Source: Epinephelus fuscoguttatus (Eukaryota; Chordata; Actinopteri; Perciformes; Serranidae). From it: a stretch of DNA of 64,000 nt. Made by a program: the position numbers and the translations under genes. The stretch spans positions 39,662,059 through 39,726,058 of the forward strand of contig NC_064755.1 in assembly GCF_011397635.1 (NCBI RefSeq), given 5' to 3'. A model generated the notes under the pieces. That model had not been told where the DNA came from, ran no database searches, and worked only from the letters and a program-made list of their open reading frames with translations. Positions 36,640 through 42,549 of the stretch are shown piece by piece; position 1 is the first letter of the stretch, and each line of letters opens with the position of its first letter.

Positions 36640-36908
36640 AATGGAGTTATGGGGACATACGACTTGATAAGTGTTTGACTGTACCTTGTGAGGACACCTC
36701 TGACTTGTGAGGACAGTATCTATGTCCTCACAAGTCAGAGGTGTCCTCACAAGGTTGGTGTGAATACCAGTGAAATGTCAAGTGTGCAGATTGATTTCAA
36801 ACCATGAATGTGTCTGTTCCTGCTCAGCTCGGCTTCTTCAACAGACGGAGGAGACAGGAAGAGGAGGAGCAGCCTGTAGCCAATGGGAAGGCAGCAGAGG
36901 AGCTATAA
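1..36908 (+). CDS. itga11: Integrin alpha-11 (collagen-binding alpha chain), 5'-partial, 28 exons
   Basis: This gene encodes a single-pass cell-surface alpha subunit that pairs with integrin beta-1 and binds fibrillar collagen. The 28 exons listed separately join in one frame (1130 codons plus stop) with matching phases at every junction. Seen in order: the propeller start, an inserted I domain with the MIDAS motif DGSNS and the collagen-type GYYNRRG segment, FG-GAP repeats with DxDxDG-type loops (exons 11-13), thigh and calf legs with several N-glycosylation sequons, a membrane helix ([15 protein letters not shown]) and a short tail starting LGFF. Human alpha-11 has 1188 residues and, as I recall, 30 exons, so about two 5' exons (signal peptide, first propeller blade) should lie before base 1. 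Alpha-10 is the closest alternative; neighbouring fem1b and cln6 favour alpha-11. Which teleost paralogue this is cannot be decided here. The final 3' exon border was not resolved. Confidence 0.96.
347..1714. mobile_element. hAT-like DNA transposon, non-autonomous, with perfect 8-bp target duplication
   Basis: The element starts CAGGGGCGT and ends ACGCCACTG, an imperfect terminal inverted repeat. It is flanked by identical octamers gctgttgg (339-346 and 1715-1722), the duplication length made by hAT transposases. The 1368-bp body has no transposase-like frame. It holds a perfect 16-bp inverted repeat around 1032 and a GC-rich patch near 1180-1270. It sits in the first itga11 intron of the window. 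Confidence 0.75.
2019..2110 (+). CDS. itga11: itga11 window exon 2 (propeller)
   Basis: The exon reads [18 protein letters not shown] and then [12 protein letters not shown], very close to the [24 protein letters not shown] stretch of alpha-11. The acceptor is aaacag and the donor gtgagt. It enters with two bases of a split Gly codon and ends in phase 0. Confidence 0.95.
2218..2837. mobile_element. hAT-like MITE, 620 bp
   Basis: The left end CAGTGGTAGGCAACCT and the right end, reverse-complemented CAGGGGTCGGCAACCT, form a 16-bp inverted repeat with two mismatches. The flanking octamers atctaaac (2210-2217) and ctctaaac (2838-2845) differ at one base and are best read as an 8-bp target duplication. 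No coding capacity is visible. Confidence 0.75.
3544..3658 (+). CDS. itga11: itga11 window exon 3 (propeller, leading into the I domain)
   Basis: The exon encodes [20 protein letters not shown] and continues to the conserved APALQ. The acceptor is cctcag and the donor gtaatc after a single A, which completes Arg with the next exon. The long open frames here run into both introns and are not separate genes. Confidence 0.94.
3751..3878 (+). CDS. itga11: itga11 window exon 4 (I domain start, MIDAS)
   Basis: The exon encodes [16 protein letters not shown] followed by [15 protein letters not shown] is the DxSxS metal-ion-dependent adhesion site that coordinates Mg2+ and the collagen glutamate. 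It is phase 0 at the 3' end with an unusual donor gtcggt; the next exon continues VGVVQYG exactly as in the family. Confidence 0.96.
4660..5085. repeat. Dispersed repeat, related to 57383-57595
   Basis: Blocks such as 'ttggcattgtgtgtttctgc', 'gaggggatggtggatg' and 'cctaggcaaga' recur in the same order at 57383-57595 on the same strand. It is an interspersed family with no recognisable coding content, in the long intron between window exons 4 and 5. Confidence 0.5.
5155..5860. repeat. Probable non-autonomous DNA element remnant
   Basis: The stretch opens with 'ggtgctttcacacctgccc', a style of end I recognise from fish MITEs, and holds short internal inverted segments around 5265-5300. No clear target duplication was found, so the borders and class are uncertain. 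Confidence 0.3.
6360..6508 (+). CDS. itga11: itga11 window exon 5 (I domain)
   Basis: The exon encodes [20 protein letters not shown] and then [15 protein letters not shown]. The Thr in ETRTALG is the second-loop MIDAS ligand. The acceptor is ttgcag and the donor gtagga. It ends two bases into an Arg codon completed by exon 6. Confidence 0.96.
6595..6739 (+). CDS. itga11: itga11 window exon 6 (I domain)
   Basis: The exon encodes [20 protein letters not shown] followed by [13 protein letters not shown]. The Asp of VITDGESHD is the third MIDAS loop residue. There is a sequon at DNITMY. The donor gtgagt follows Ala-Ile-Ala in phase 0. Confidence 0.97.
6940..7105 (+). CDS. itga11: itga11 window exon 7 (I domain end, collagen-type C helix)
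   Basis: The exon encodes [20 protein letters not shown], the segment peculiar to collagen-binding alpha chains (alpha-1, -2, -10, -11). It then runs through [19 protein letters not shown] to RIFSLE. The acceptor is tacagg and the donor gtcagc, phase 1. Confidence 0.97.
7545..8098. repeat. DNA-transposon-like repeat, copy 1 (second copy at 18345-18897)
   Basis: The same ordered blocks occur in both copies on the same strand: 'tctcactccgactt' at the start, 'catggactttccacgtcca', 'cctgttacatgtattgtct', 'ggacccattcaccacc', and 'gactttg-agtgagactg' at the end. The start TCTCACTCC and the end GGAGTGAGA are mutually inverted, as expected of a terminal-inverted-repeat element. Copy 1 is adjoined at its right edge by the element at 8099. 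Confidence 0.65.
8264..8683. repeat. Internal inverted repeat with about 270-nt loop
   Basis: The left arm (8264-8340) and right arm (8614-8683) are near-perfect reverse complements, both containing 'tgcgcatgtgcaatcccccc' or its complement and the 'catgtttga-cccgtgtctcag' block. This is why both strands here show the same short peptide frame; it is not a gene. Confidence 0.7.
8994..9033. repeat. (CA)n microsatellite
   Basis: About 20 CA units lie in the interior of the 8099-10493 element. Confidence 0.95.
10899..11577. repeat. Large foldback (inverted-repeat) element of about 680 bp
   Basis: The two halves are reverse complements from the outer edges (gaatgcttcacc against ggtgacgtattc) to near the centre at about 11235. 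The best-conserved block is 'atatcaaaacatccgtttac' with 'aaactctcacac' (11073-11102), repeated inverted at 11357-11387. Others are 'gtctcatttatccagtc' and the 'catgcctcca' block. Arms are about 330 bp with small indels. It is a foldback MITE-like structure in the intron before window exon 8, whose acceptor is only 53 bp downstream. Confidence 0.8.
11631..11701 (+). CDS. itga11: itga11 window exon 8 (I domain to propeller return)
   Basis: This short exon encodes [20 protein letters not shown], matching the ETSFGLEMSQTGFSSH region of alpha-11. The acceptor is ttgcag and the donor gtgagt. It enters in phase 1 and leaves in phase 0. Confidence 0.93.
11909..11936. repeat. Poly-T tract
   Basis: A run of about 28 T lies in the intron between window exons 8 and 9. 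Confidence 0.9.
12411..12435. repeat. (CA)n microsatellite
   Basis: About 12 CA units lie within an itga11 intron. Confidence 0.9.
13735..14130. other. GC- and CpG-rich intronic patch, unclassified
   Basis: The stretch is rich in CpG and contains repeated 'cattagcag'-like words (13880-13945). Open frames exist in several registers but none resembles a family I know. It may be part of a transposon 5' region. I assign no function. Confidence 0.3.
14625..15430 (+). pseudogene. Tc1-like transposase relic
   Basis: From ATG 14775 the frame reads [17 protein letters not shown] and then [20 protein letters not shown], the paired-type helix-turn-helix of fish Tc1-like transposases. An early stop follows at 15162. 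The homology continues beyond it with frameshifts and stops: [13 protein letters not shown] near 15205 carries the first catalytic Asp, and then a GGSVMV-type block. The remaining catalytic domain and both terminal repeats are not seen. It is a dead, truncated copy in the intron between window exons 8 and 9. Confidence 0.85.
16058..16202 (+). CDS. itga11: itga11 window exon 9 (propeller)
   Basis: The exon encodes [20 protein letters not shown] followed by a segment ending [10 protein letters not shown], the blade following the I domain. The acceptor is ttcag and the donor gtaatg, phase 1 out. Confidence 0.97.
16382..16530 (+). CDS. itga11: itga11 window exon 10 (propeller)
   Basis: The exon encodes [20 protein letters not shown] and then [11 protein letters not shown], an FG-GAP blade with sequons NHT and NLT. 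The donor gtcaca is weak at +3 to +6, but the frame joins IGSYFGSE of the next exon as in the family. Confidence 0.96.
16752..16895 (+). CDS. itga11: itga11 window exon 11 (propeller, calcium loop)
   Basis: The exon encodes [20 protein letters not shown] followed by [19 protein letters not shown] is the DxDxDGxxD calcium-binding loop of an FG-GAP repeat. It is phase 0 on both sides. Confidence 0.97.
17024..17227 (+). CDS. itga11: itga11 window exon 12 (propeller, calcium loop)
   Basis: The exon encodes [20 protein letters not shown] followed by [28 protein letters not shown] is the second calcium loop. It is 68 codons, phase 0 on both sides, with donor gtaaca. Confidence 0.97.
17313..17443 (+). 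CDS. itga11: itga11 window exon 13 (last propeller blade)
   Basis: The exon encodes [20 protein letters not shown] followed by [26 protein letters not shown] is the third calcium loop. It ends two bases into a Trp codon at donor gtcaga, with a CA microsatellite beginning 12 bases past the donor. Confidence 0.96.
17456..17498. repeat. (CA)n microsatellite beside the exon 13 donor
   Basis: About 21 CA units start 12 bases downstream of the itga11 window exon 13 donor GT at 17444. Confidence 0.95.
17565..17840. repeat. Dispersed repeat, related to 57200-57370
   Basis: Shared ordered words are 'gttcatgttcccc-caggatgaac', 'gactttggtg' and 'tctagcgccaccatgagg' against their equivalents at 57200-57370. 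I recognise it as a common fish intronic repeat with no coding content. Confidence 0.55.
18083..18255 (+). CDS. itga11: itga11 window exon 14 (thigh domain start)
   Basis: The exon encodes [20 protein letters not shown] followed by [19 protein letters not shown], with the conserved Cys pair of the first leg domain. The acceptor is cccacag and the donor gtaggt, phase 1 out. Confidence 0.95.
18345..18897. repeat. DNA-transposon-like repeat, copy 2 (first copy at 7545-8098)
   Basis: It is collinear with 7545-8098 on the same strand and begins 'tctcactccgacttcgtcac'. Its right end, 'gactttgaagtgagactg', marks the family boundary, because sequence beyond it is unrelated to that flanking copy 1. 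Confidence 0.65.
18898..24415 (+). other. itga11: Large itga11 intron, no gene seen
   Basis: This is the remainder of the 6.2-kb intron between window exons 14 and 15. All open frames are short, and none resembles a known family. A repeat end is recognised at 22695-22890; the rest is ordinary AT-rich intron. Confidence 0.6.
22695..22890. repeat. MITE-like fragment, inverted relative to 57678-58735
   Basis: It begins 'gtgtgtaggatttagtggca', the end motif of a widespread fish element. It also contains 'ctgggctactgtagaaacatgg' and 'cctgctccctatagagatat', which appear reverse-complemented in the 58190-58270 region. Confidence 0.6.
24416..24555 (+). CDS. itga11: itga11 window exon 15 (thigh)
   Basis: The exon encodes [20 protein letters not shown], aligning with the IRYNATMDERRYTPRAHLDE stretch of alpha-11, and continues to a Cys in [10 protein letters not shown]. 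The acceptor is ctctcag and the donor gtcaga. It enters in phase 1 and leaves in phase 0. Confidence 0.94.
24660..24770 (+). CDS. itga11: itga11 window exon 16 (thigh)
   Basis: The exon encodes [20 protein letters not shown] followed by [12 protein letters not shown], matching the DTADYVKPVTF...LDDGWPTTLR region. It is 37 codons, phase 0 on both sides, donor gtgaga. Confidence 0.93.
26062..26147 (+). CDS. itga11: itga11 window exon 17 (genu/calf)
   Basis: The exon encodes [20 protein letters not shown], closely matching VPFWNGCNEDEHCVPDLVLD with both Cys residues conserved. It ends two bases into a Gln codon at donor gtgagt. Confidence 0.95.
26239..26443 (+). CDS. itga11: itga11 window exon 18 (calf)
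   Basis: The exon encodes an internal stretch ending [20 protein letters not shown] followed by [12 protein letters not shown]. The family hallmark LENxGENAY is present. The donor gtgttg is weak, but the reading frame joins the next exon correctly. Confidence 0.92.
26711..26809 (+). CDS. itga11: itga11 window exon 19 (calf)
   Basis: The exon encodes [20 protein letters not shown] followed by [13 protein letters not shown]. The paired Cys and sequon NIS match the ECVNEERRLQKQVCNVSYPF region of alpha-11. It is phase 0 on both sides. Confidence 0.94.
26925..27365 (-). pseudogene. LINE (L2/CR1-type) reverse-transcriptase relic, antisense
   Basis: Read on the minus strand it gives [20 protein letters not shown] followed by the RT active-site block FHCYADDTQ. 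It ends at 26925-26960 in a TTTATAAATAAATT-type tail with TTGA repeats. The copy is 5'-truncated, broken by frameshifts, and opposite in orientation to itga11, in the intron between window exons 19 and 20. The same family appears sense-oriented at 62250-62945. Confidence 0.8.
28616..28692 (+). CDS. itga11: itga11 window exon 20 (calf)
   Basis: The exon encodes [20 protein letters not shown], matching VAFRLDFEFSKSIFLHHLEI. It ends two bases into a codon at donor gtgaga; both exon 21 and exon 22 could join in frame. Confidence 0.95.
29968..30002. repeat. (TG)17 microsatellite at the exon 21 acceptor
   Basis: Seventeen TG units end seven bases before the first exon base, occupying the place of the polypyrimidine tract (only 'ttaaccag' lies between). 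Confidence 0.95.
30010..30093 (+). CDS. itga11: itga11 window exon 21 (calf), in-frame 84-nt exon
   Basis: The exon encodes [20 protein letters not shown] followed by QTDLLFT, matching the KEDNVAPLRFHLKYEADVLFT region. It is 84 nt with phase 2 on both borders, so skipping would keep the frame. The acceptor lies directly behind a TG repeat. Confidence 0.93.
30290..30404 (+). CDS. itga11: itga11 window exon 22 (calf), with poly-Ser tract
   Basis: The exon encodes [12 protein letters not shown], then ten consecutive Ser (30331-30360, mostly TCC/TCT), then [16 protein letters not shown] with sequon NLT. Human alpha-11 has no such Ser run at this place. It is phase 0 out, donor gtgagt. Confidence 0.92.
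30785..31236. mobile_element. hAT-like MITE, 452 bp
   Basis: The left end CAGTGTTTCTGAAA and the right end TTTGAGAACTAGTG are imperfect inverted repeats of the CAGTGTTTCTCAAA type. The flanking octamers ctttagtc (30777-30784) and ctttcgtc (31237-31244) match at 7 of 8. Internally there is an 18-bp unit in about three copies (31116-31166) and a second internal copy of the right end near 31098-31117. Confidence 0.7.
32121..32234 (+). CDS. itga11: itga11 window exon 23 (calf)
   Basis: The exon encodes [20 protein letters not shown] followed by [15 protein letters not shown], matching the IQNLGLFPIHG region. Sequon NIT is present. It is phase 0 on both sides. Confidence 0.95.
32375..32458 (+). 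CDS. itga11: itga11 window exon 24 (calf)
   Basis: The exon encodes [20 protein letters not shown] followed by DLSHLSQL, 28 codons in phase 0. A (TCC)n-like pyrimidine tract precedes the acceptor. The conserved Cys and the DL(R/S)..PQLN-type ending fit alpha-11. Confidence 0.9.
32550..32660 (+). CDS. itga11: itga11 window exon 25 (calf)
   Basis: The exon encodes [20 protein letters not shown] followed by [22 protein letters not shown] with the following Cys matches the LNHSNSDVVSINCNIRL stretch. The donor gtgagt is strong and it is phase 0 on both sides. Confidence 0.95.
32819..32914 (+). CDS. itga11: itga11 window exon 26 (calf)
   Basis: The exon encodes [20 protein letters not shown] followed by [12 protein letters not shown], 32 codons in phase 0, the membrane-proximal part of the leg. 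Confidence 0.93.
33585..33990 (+). pseudogene. Tc1/mariner transposase 3' relic
   Basis: The sequence gives [13 protein letters not shown], then 'ctagaagccttttgc', 'gttacaaaaagtgtttt' and 'aaagggggcgctactaag', the C-terminal end of fish Tc1-type transposases. It has several indels. It ends in a gtgcccagacttttgcatgc-type terminus near 33960-33985. It is only a 3' fragment, in the intron between window exons 26 and 27. Confidence 0.65.
34965..36020. repeat. Dispersed fish repeat with CTT microsatellite and tRNA-like segment
   Basis: I recognise the frame words 'tttattagggtcagggcagc', 'ggtggcgctacagcaa' and 'ctggacccgacccatcgctgc' as a common teleost interspersed repeat. It contains (CTT)n at 35027-35055 and a tRNA-like stretch at 35838-35912. 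Exact borders and class are not determined. Confidence 0.5.
35838..35912 (+). other. tRNA-like sequence (probable pseudo-tRNA inside a repeat)
   Basis: An A-box-like tTAGCTCAGTGAGATAG and a B-box-like GTTCAAGCC (35891-35899) are spaced as in a tRNA. A short T stem is possible (tgag/ctca). The acceptor and anticodon stems do not pair, so a working tRNA is unlikely. Confidence 0.4.
36479..36592 (+). CDS. itga11: itga11 window exon 27 (transmembrane helix)
   Basis: The exon encodes [20 protein letters not shown] followed by [15 protein letters not shown]. This is nearly identical to the human [20 protein letters not shown] region and includes the whole membrane segment. The donor gtacac runs straight into a CA repeat. 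Confidence 0.97.
36595..36638. repeat. (CA)n microsatellite fused to the exon 27 donor
   Basis: About 22 AC units begin at the third base of the intron, so the donor's +3 to +6 bases are part of the repeat. Confidence 0.95.
36684..36754. repeat. Perfect 32-bp inverted repeat with 7-nt loop
   Basis: Arms 36684-36715 and 36723-36754 are exact reverse complements (each includes 'ccttgtgaggacacctctg' or its complement), with loop gtatcta. It lies in the 235-nt last intron of itga11. Confidence 0.95.
36828..36908 (+). CDS. itga11: itga11 window exon 28 (cytoplasmic tail and stop)
   Basis: The exon encodes [20 protein letters not shown] followed by KAAEEL and TAA. LGFF is the alpha-chain GFFKR equivalent; the basic cluster RRRR follows as in human alpha-11 (GFFRSARRRR). 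The tail after it is acidic and shares no clear identity with mammals. Confidence 0.93.
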   Translation, partial: LGFFNRRRRQEEEEQPVANGKAAEEL

Positions 36909-39900
36909 TGTGTAGGCGACAACGATGCTGTGTTCGGTTGGTCCTTGTCAACTTGTGAAGACTTATGATACGGATTCTGTTTGTTGTTAACAGAATCACT
37001 ACATGGAGCCTCTTCCAGACAGTAAGACAGAGAACATGTAAATTTTACCATTAACTGTGGTCTAACATGTAATTTCTGGTGGTGAGCTCTGGTTTTATGA
37101 GTTGTCGAGGATCACCTGAATGCATTACGAGCCTCCACCTGTCACTCAGGGACCCTGATGCCCCAATCAGCCAATCAGCCAATCAGCCACGCCCCGGAAC
37201 ATATAACCAGGGCTGCGTCCAGTCCTGACGAAACGTAGCAAATGTTTATTTAAACAGAAATGGTGGTGTGTAGGACAACCTGTTGGGTCACACAAGCATT
37301 GCAACTATGGCAGCTGAGACGACGGCTTATTCTTTACTATATAATACTTCTTCATAGCATTTTTTCTGAGCGCCAGCGTCCTTTTCAATTGTTCCCAATG
37401 AGGAGAAAGCATATGGTGGCATGCAGAGAAAGAGTGCCGCGCCCAGCATCTTTCTCAGGGCGCTCTGGGTTTTTGTTCGGCCACTCTGAGTGCTTCTAGT
37501 CGAAAATCTCTAAACCTTTCAGAAAGGCGCTGGTGTTGTCCTGCACTGTCGCTCCTTTAGCTGCTGTCTATCCCGAGCTGTATGATGTGTCAGTCAGAAA
37601 CTATCCCAACAAAAGCAGGAAAGCATGTGTGGGGGGGGGGGGGGGGGGCAGATCGGCCAGACACTGAATGTTGCAGATGAGTGTTGTAAGACTTTAGTTG
37701 AAGCCATTGATCACACGTCACTGCTGACTGTTAAACACGTCATTCAGTCTGGAAACCCTAGATGGGTGCACGCTGTTTTCAGACTGAACATGCCCCGTAT
37801 TCCACTTAATCAATAGGGTCTGTGAACAGCTTGTAGCACTTTGCCTCCTGTCAGATGCTAAACAAAATATGTCCACTCCTCTAGTTTACTATAAACTCAT
37901 TTATGAATCAGTAAGTCAGACGACCAGCTTCAGCTCCGGTCAGCAAACAAGCAAACTGCTCACTGGCACCTACCACAAGACAAGAAGCATACAGTATTGT
38001 CATGATAATATCAGCAGAGCATGGGTACAGTCACACATGAGTGAGAGCTGGCGAGTGACGATCACCTGCTGAGTGATATTCGTGCTAAATGTGGGCAGTG
38101 ATGGTTGTATTTGTTAGCTTGTGTGCTAATAAATACAGAGAAATATTATGTTTTTGGTACATTTTCCCATTTCTTACATTTCACGCCTGCCTCCCGACTT
38201 CGTGTCAGCCAGGCAGCATCGCTCATGTTGGGCGGTTTGTATTTTTCATGGTCAATATCATACAATATTTGCTGGTTAGACACGGCAACAATCAATGACT
38301 CCTTTGTCTTGGCTCACTTGGAGAACTACAGCCAATGACAGTCAAGCCACACATACTTCTTTGCTATTAGATGAAGCTGCAAATTCACCAAAGTTTAGTG
38401 CATTTGCTTTGCCACTGGAAGCAGTTGTTTCATTTGCCCCTTTGCTCACACTGAATGGAAGTAAATAAGAGACGAATATTTGCCAGTGTTAAGTTTGCTC
38501 ATGTGTGACCGTGCTTTAATGGTGAGAAGTTTCAGGTTTTAATGGACGCACTGCATTAATATGACTGAATGTTACTGGTCAGCTGGTAGCCACACAGCTG
38601 ATGAAACGAGCCACTGATGAAGCATGAATGAAGCAGCTGATGCCAGTCAGCTGAGGCAGACGTCAGCACTCTGAACTAACAAGTCTGAAATAAATTCCCA
38701 GTTTACTTGATTATGTACGATACTTATTTTGATCTATAGAAAGGTAGAGAGAAAGACACGACAGCTTCAGTTACTGCGCGATTTTATTCATATTTCACAT
38801 GTATTTTCGTTCAGTCTCCAAAAATTAAAACTCACCAAACTTTTTATCTTTAAAAAGAAGTATTAATGTGCAGCGTAGCACTGTGTAAATGACTGATGTT
38901 TTGTACAGCATTGATTGTCCATTCTCCAAAATAACCATAGATGCCAGTTAGCTTAAAGCTAACCCCGGTGCTTTTATTGTATTTTGATAAATGTACCCAA
39001 AAGTTAAAATCATGTGCTGGATTGAAAAACTGTGAGCAGGTCAAAGTTGAACAAAGACCTTTTCAACTTCCTTGTAAGTACTTTCACGTGGAACAACCAG
39101 AGAAACCCGTCCGACCACACGTGTCACACAATGTCTTATGATGATGTCAAAATATTTGAAGATATGCTGAGTGTTCAAATCTCCACGATGAAGCTGGTGA
39201 GTTACACTGAGGGGAGGAGTGATGAAACAAACCATAAAATTAAAACCCGCCAGGCTGTAAAAATAAAATTCTTTTCAGTTTACTTTATCTACAGACAAAA
39301 AATGAAATCAAACCAGCTGATTATATTTAAAAGCGAGAGCCTATGAATAAAAGAAAGAGATGAGACAACACAAGACTACCTAACATGGCTGATTTTACCT
39401 TATTCTTTTTTATACTAATGGAAACTGTAAATGCATCTTATGAACACACCTTGTATATTAAATCCCAATTTATATCTGATGCACTTTTGTTGTATAAAGT
39501 CAAACTTGAACTGTTTTTGTAAATAAACACGTGTATGAATTATTAATAAGGATTGTGGCATTAAGTTTGATATGAAGCTGTTGTTTCAGCAGTTTGTACT
39601 GATGTGCGATGCCGCTCCGCCCGTGGACGAACTCCGTCCACGCATGTTTGATATGTTTCACTATTTGTGTTAATATTTGAATAAAGACATGTACAAGTTG
39701 TGTCTTACGTTGTGCTTCATATACAAACATATTCTCACAGGGAACTTGTCCTCCATCAGCCTGTCTCGTTTACTTTGAGTTTAATTTTTTGCCTAATTAA
39801 TTCGAGGACACAGAGAAGAGCAGATTTTGTCACTTAAAGATGTGAGCTGAGTGTGTGAGTGGAGAGATACGGAGCCCGCATAGTAAAGAGCACAGTCTGA

Positions 39901-42040
39901 TTATAATTAGAATTAAATCAAAATCAACTTGAGCTTGAGAGACTCAAGTTAACGAAGTGAATAAAAAACACTTAGACATAAATCTGCCCAGAAAGTTGAA
40001 GATGTCCTTTTTAGAGGAACATTTAATCAACACTAAACTCTCCTTGAGATAAATTGTTTCCACACAGCAGTGATACAGATATTTTTCTAACTTAAGAATC
40101 AACTGTTGAAGAATGCGTTCATCCTTAGAGAGAAACACAACAGTGATTGAGCTTTTAAAAGCCCTGAACAATTTCACAGGTGTTTTCCATCTCATGTGGC
40201 TGATTAGATCTCTGCTCAGGTGGAAGGTATTTGAAGCAAAGCTGGGAATCACGAGGTGATCAAACTGGAAGTCGTTTTATTTGGTCAGGTTTTCTATTTC
40301 TGTATTTATCAGCTTTTGCTGGGTATTCATATTTACAAGTTCTTTTTTTCTGCCTCTGATGTGAGCTCGGCCTTTTTGATTGTCTTGGAGTTAGAGTTAG
40401 GTATTTTCCAACCTGCGGCATGTACTACGAACCAAATTTGGAGTTAGCGATGTAACTGCAGGGTTTTCAGTACTAAGAAGCTGGTTCTGTTTTTACTGGG
40501 GTAAATATAGAAGTATAGAATCACAGCCTGTTGACACCCTGACATCTGACCAATCAGATCACTGAGGAAAAAAGTATCCATGGACAAAGGTCTCAGGTAA
40601 AAACACAGGAGCCTATATGTTGTTACAGGTCAGTAGAATCATTTCATTGTTTCAGGGTTCTATTTCCACTGGTTTTAATACAGAGCTTCTAACAAACACA
40701 GAGATTGCTTACACACTAAACACATGACTTTAGCAGGATTTTAACTTCTGCAAAGTTTATTTTAGTCCGCAGTGACAGTGTTGATATTTTATACTCTGAC
40801 TCATCACTGCAGCTCAAGATAACACGAGACACCTGTGTGATGAGAACATTACAGTCAGACAGACCTCATCAATCATTAGCTACTTTTCCACTCTTTCCTT
40901 CAGCAGCAGAAACAGTCTGGTGTTACTTTAAAGTGTTTATGTGACATATTCAGAGTTTGATCATCATCCAACTAAACAGCAAAAACTGTACTAATGTCAC
41001 ATACAGCTCAGAGATACCTGCACGTAATTTGAGTCTCGGCCGACAGAAAATTGTTGGATAGTATTTTCAATGTTTCTACATCTTCCATTATGAAATTACA
41101 GAACATCGTTTACATCCCATGGCAGTGGCATTTTACTGTCTCACAGTCGCAGACACTGCAGCCTCCTTCATTCATTGTTCTAATGATGTTGCTAGCAACT
41201 AACACTTCGCCTCTTTCACATGAACACGCTCGTGGCTGGACAGGAAAACCTAGATTTGACTGAACTAGTTGATAACCAGTTTTGTAGTACCTGTTATCCA
41301 GACGGCCAATGTTAGGGTTAGTAAAGCCAGATAACGAAAAGATATCCAATGTGAGTTGAACTGGCTTCATAGTACAGATCTCTGGACTCTGTTTTACCAT
41401 GTTTTTTCTTTCTCAATTATTAATGGGAACAGCAACTTTTGAAACTTGGCCAGTAGCTATTGAGAGAGAGCTGCAGCCGACAGCGACGAAACAGGGTACT
41501 GTCGATGCATGTCCACTAAAAGTGCTTGTTTTCTACACTGGAAGGATTACGTTGTTATTCTAAAGGTCTGACAACATTATGGGAAGGATCCATACAAGAC
41601 AGACCTTTTTGTTTAACCAAAAACAGTCCAGAAATTGCTGTAGTCTAGGCCACCAGACCCCATTTAAATAAAGACTAATTTTATTCTCTTTTAAATCACA
41701 CTTTATTCAAAATTGACAGAAACAAAATAAAACTCACAAGAGCCATCTTGATGCATTTCCCCACTGTTCGAACAATCACCAACTTTGGTTCAGTTGAAAT
41801 AAACACTTAATTCACACAGCTGGCTCTAAACATGCTGTTTGAATGAGCCGTCCGGACTGACATGACATTGTGATGTCACAACTTCACTGTATAGACCGTC
41901 TGAAACATGGAGCACAAACCCTGAATGGGTTGCTTTGTATTTTCTGTTGGATTGTGAAGTGTGTGTGAATGACATCAGCTGACAGAAGGAAAATGTGGAG
42001 CCCAGTTGCTGCCTAGCAACATAGTAATAAAAGTACTTAA
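36909..42040 (+). other. itga11 3' UTR and intergenic spacer
   Basis: No further gene is visible. AATAAA words on the + strand that could end the itga11 transcript lie at 38128, 38689 and 39680, with another near 39521; I cannot choose among them. An 18-nt G run lies at 37631-37648 and an 8-bp stem-loop (cgtggacg/cgtccacg) near 39621. The open frames are short and unlike known proteins. Confidence 0.5.
37631..37648 (+). repeat. Poly-G run (18 nt)
   Basis: Eighteen consecutive G lie about 720 bp past the itga11 stop. This is a G-quadruplex-prone tract and a frequent sequencing error site. Confidence 0.9.
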
Positions 42041-42044
42041 AGTA

Positions 42045-42544
42045 ATAAAAGATGTTCCAAATGGTATTTTAGGTGTTTGTCAAAAATAAGATGAGCAATA
42101 ATCTTCTGCAGGAAAAACCAATAGGCTGTTAGCTATGATTAGTATTAGCATTATTTACCAGTATTTTTTAGCTGCCATTTAAAGGTGCCATATTGTCAAA
42201 AGTCAGATTTCCATTAGGGCTGCACAATGAATCACAATGAATCACAATTTTGGCTTCCCACAATTAAATGAGCGAGATCGACTGCGATACTGACGTTTAA
42301 AATGGATGCTCCACCATTACTAAAATTAATAAAAGATGTTCCAAATGGTATTTTAGGCGCTTGTCAAAATAAAGAGCTGATTCTGTAACAAACAACAATT
42401 TTCTGCAGGAAAAACCAATAGATACTTATCACTGAGAGGCTTATGAGTATTTTTAATATTAGCATTATTTACTGGTATTTCTGAGCTGCCATTTAAAGGT
42501 CCCATATTTTAAAAAGTCAGACTTCTATTAGGGCTGCACAATGA
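42045..42544. repeat. Diverged direct duplication of about 200-bp units
   Basis: Words 'ataaaagatgttccaaatgg', 'ttctgcaggaaaaaccaata', 'tagcattattta' and 'ttagggctgcacaatgaa' occur at 42045-42232 and again in the same order at 42329-42546. Each unit ends in 'tagggctgcacaatga', a hAT-like terminus. Confidence 0.75.
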
Positions 42545-42549
42545 ACTGA

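Noticed and set aside
39615..39640. 8-bp stem-loop resembling a regulatory hairpin
   Set aside because: Too short, and without conserved flanks, to claim a function; it could occur by chance.
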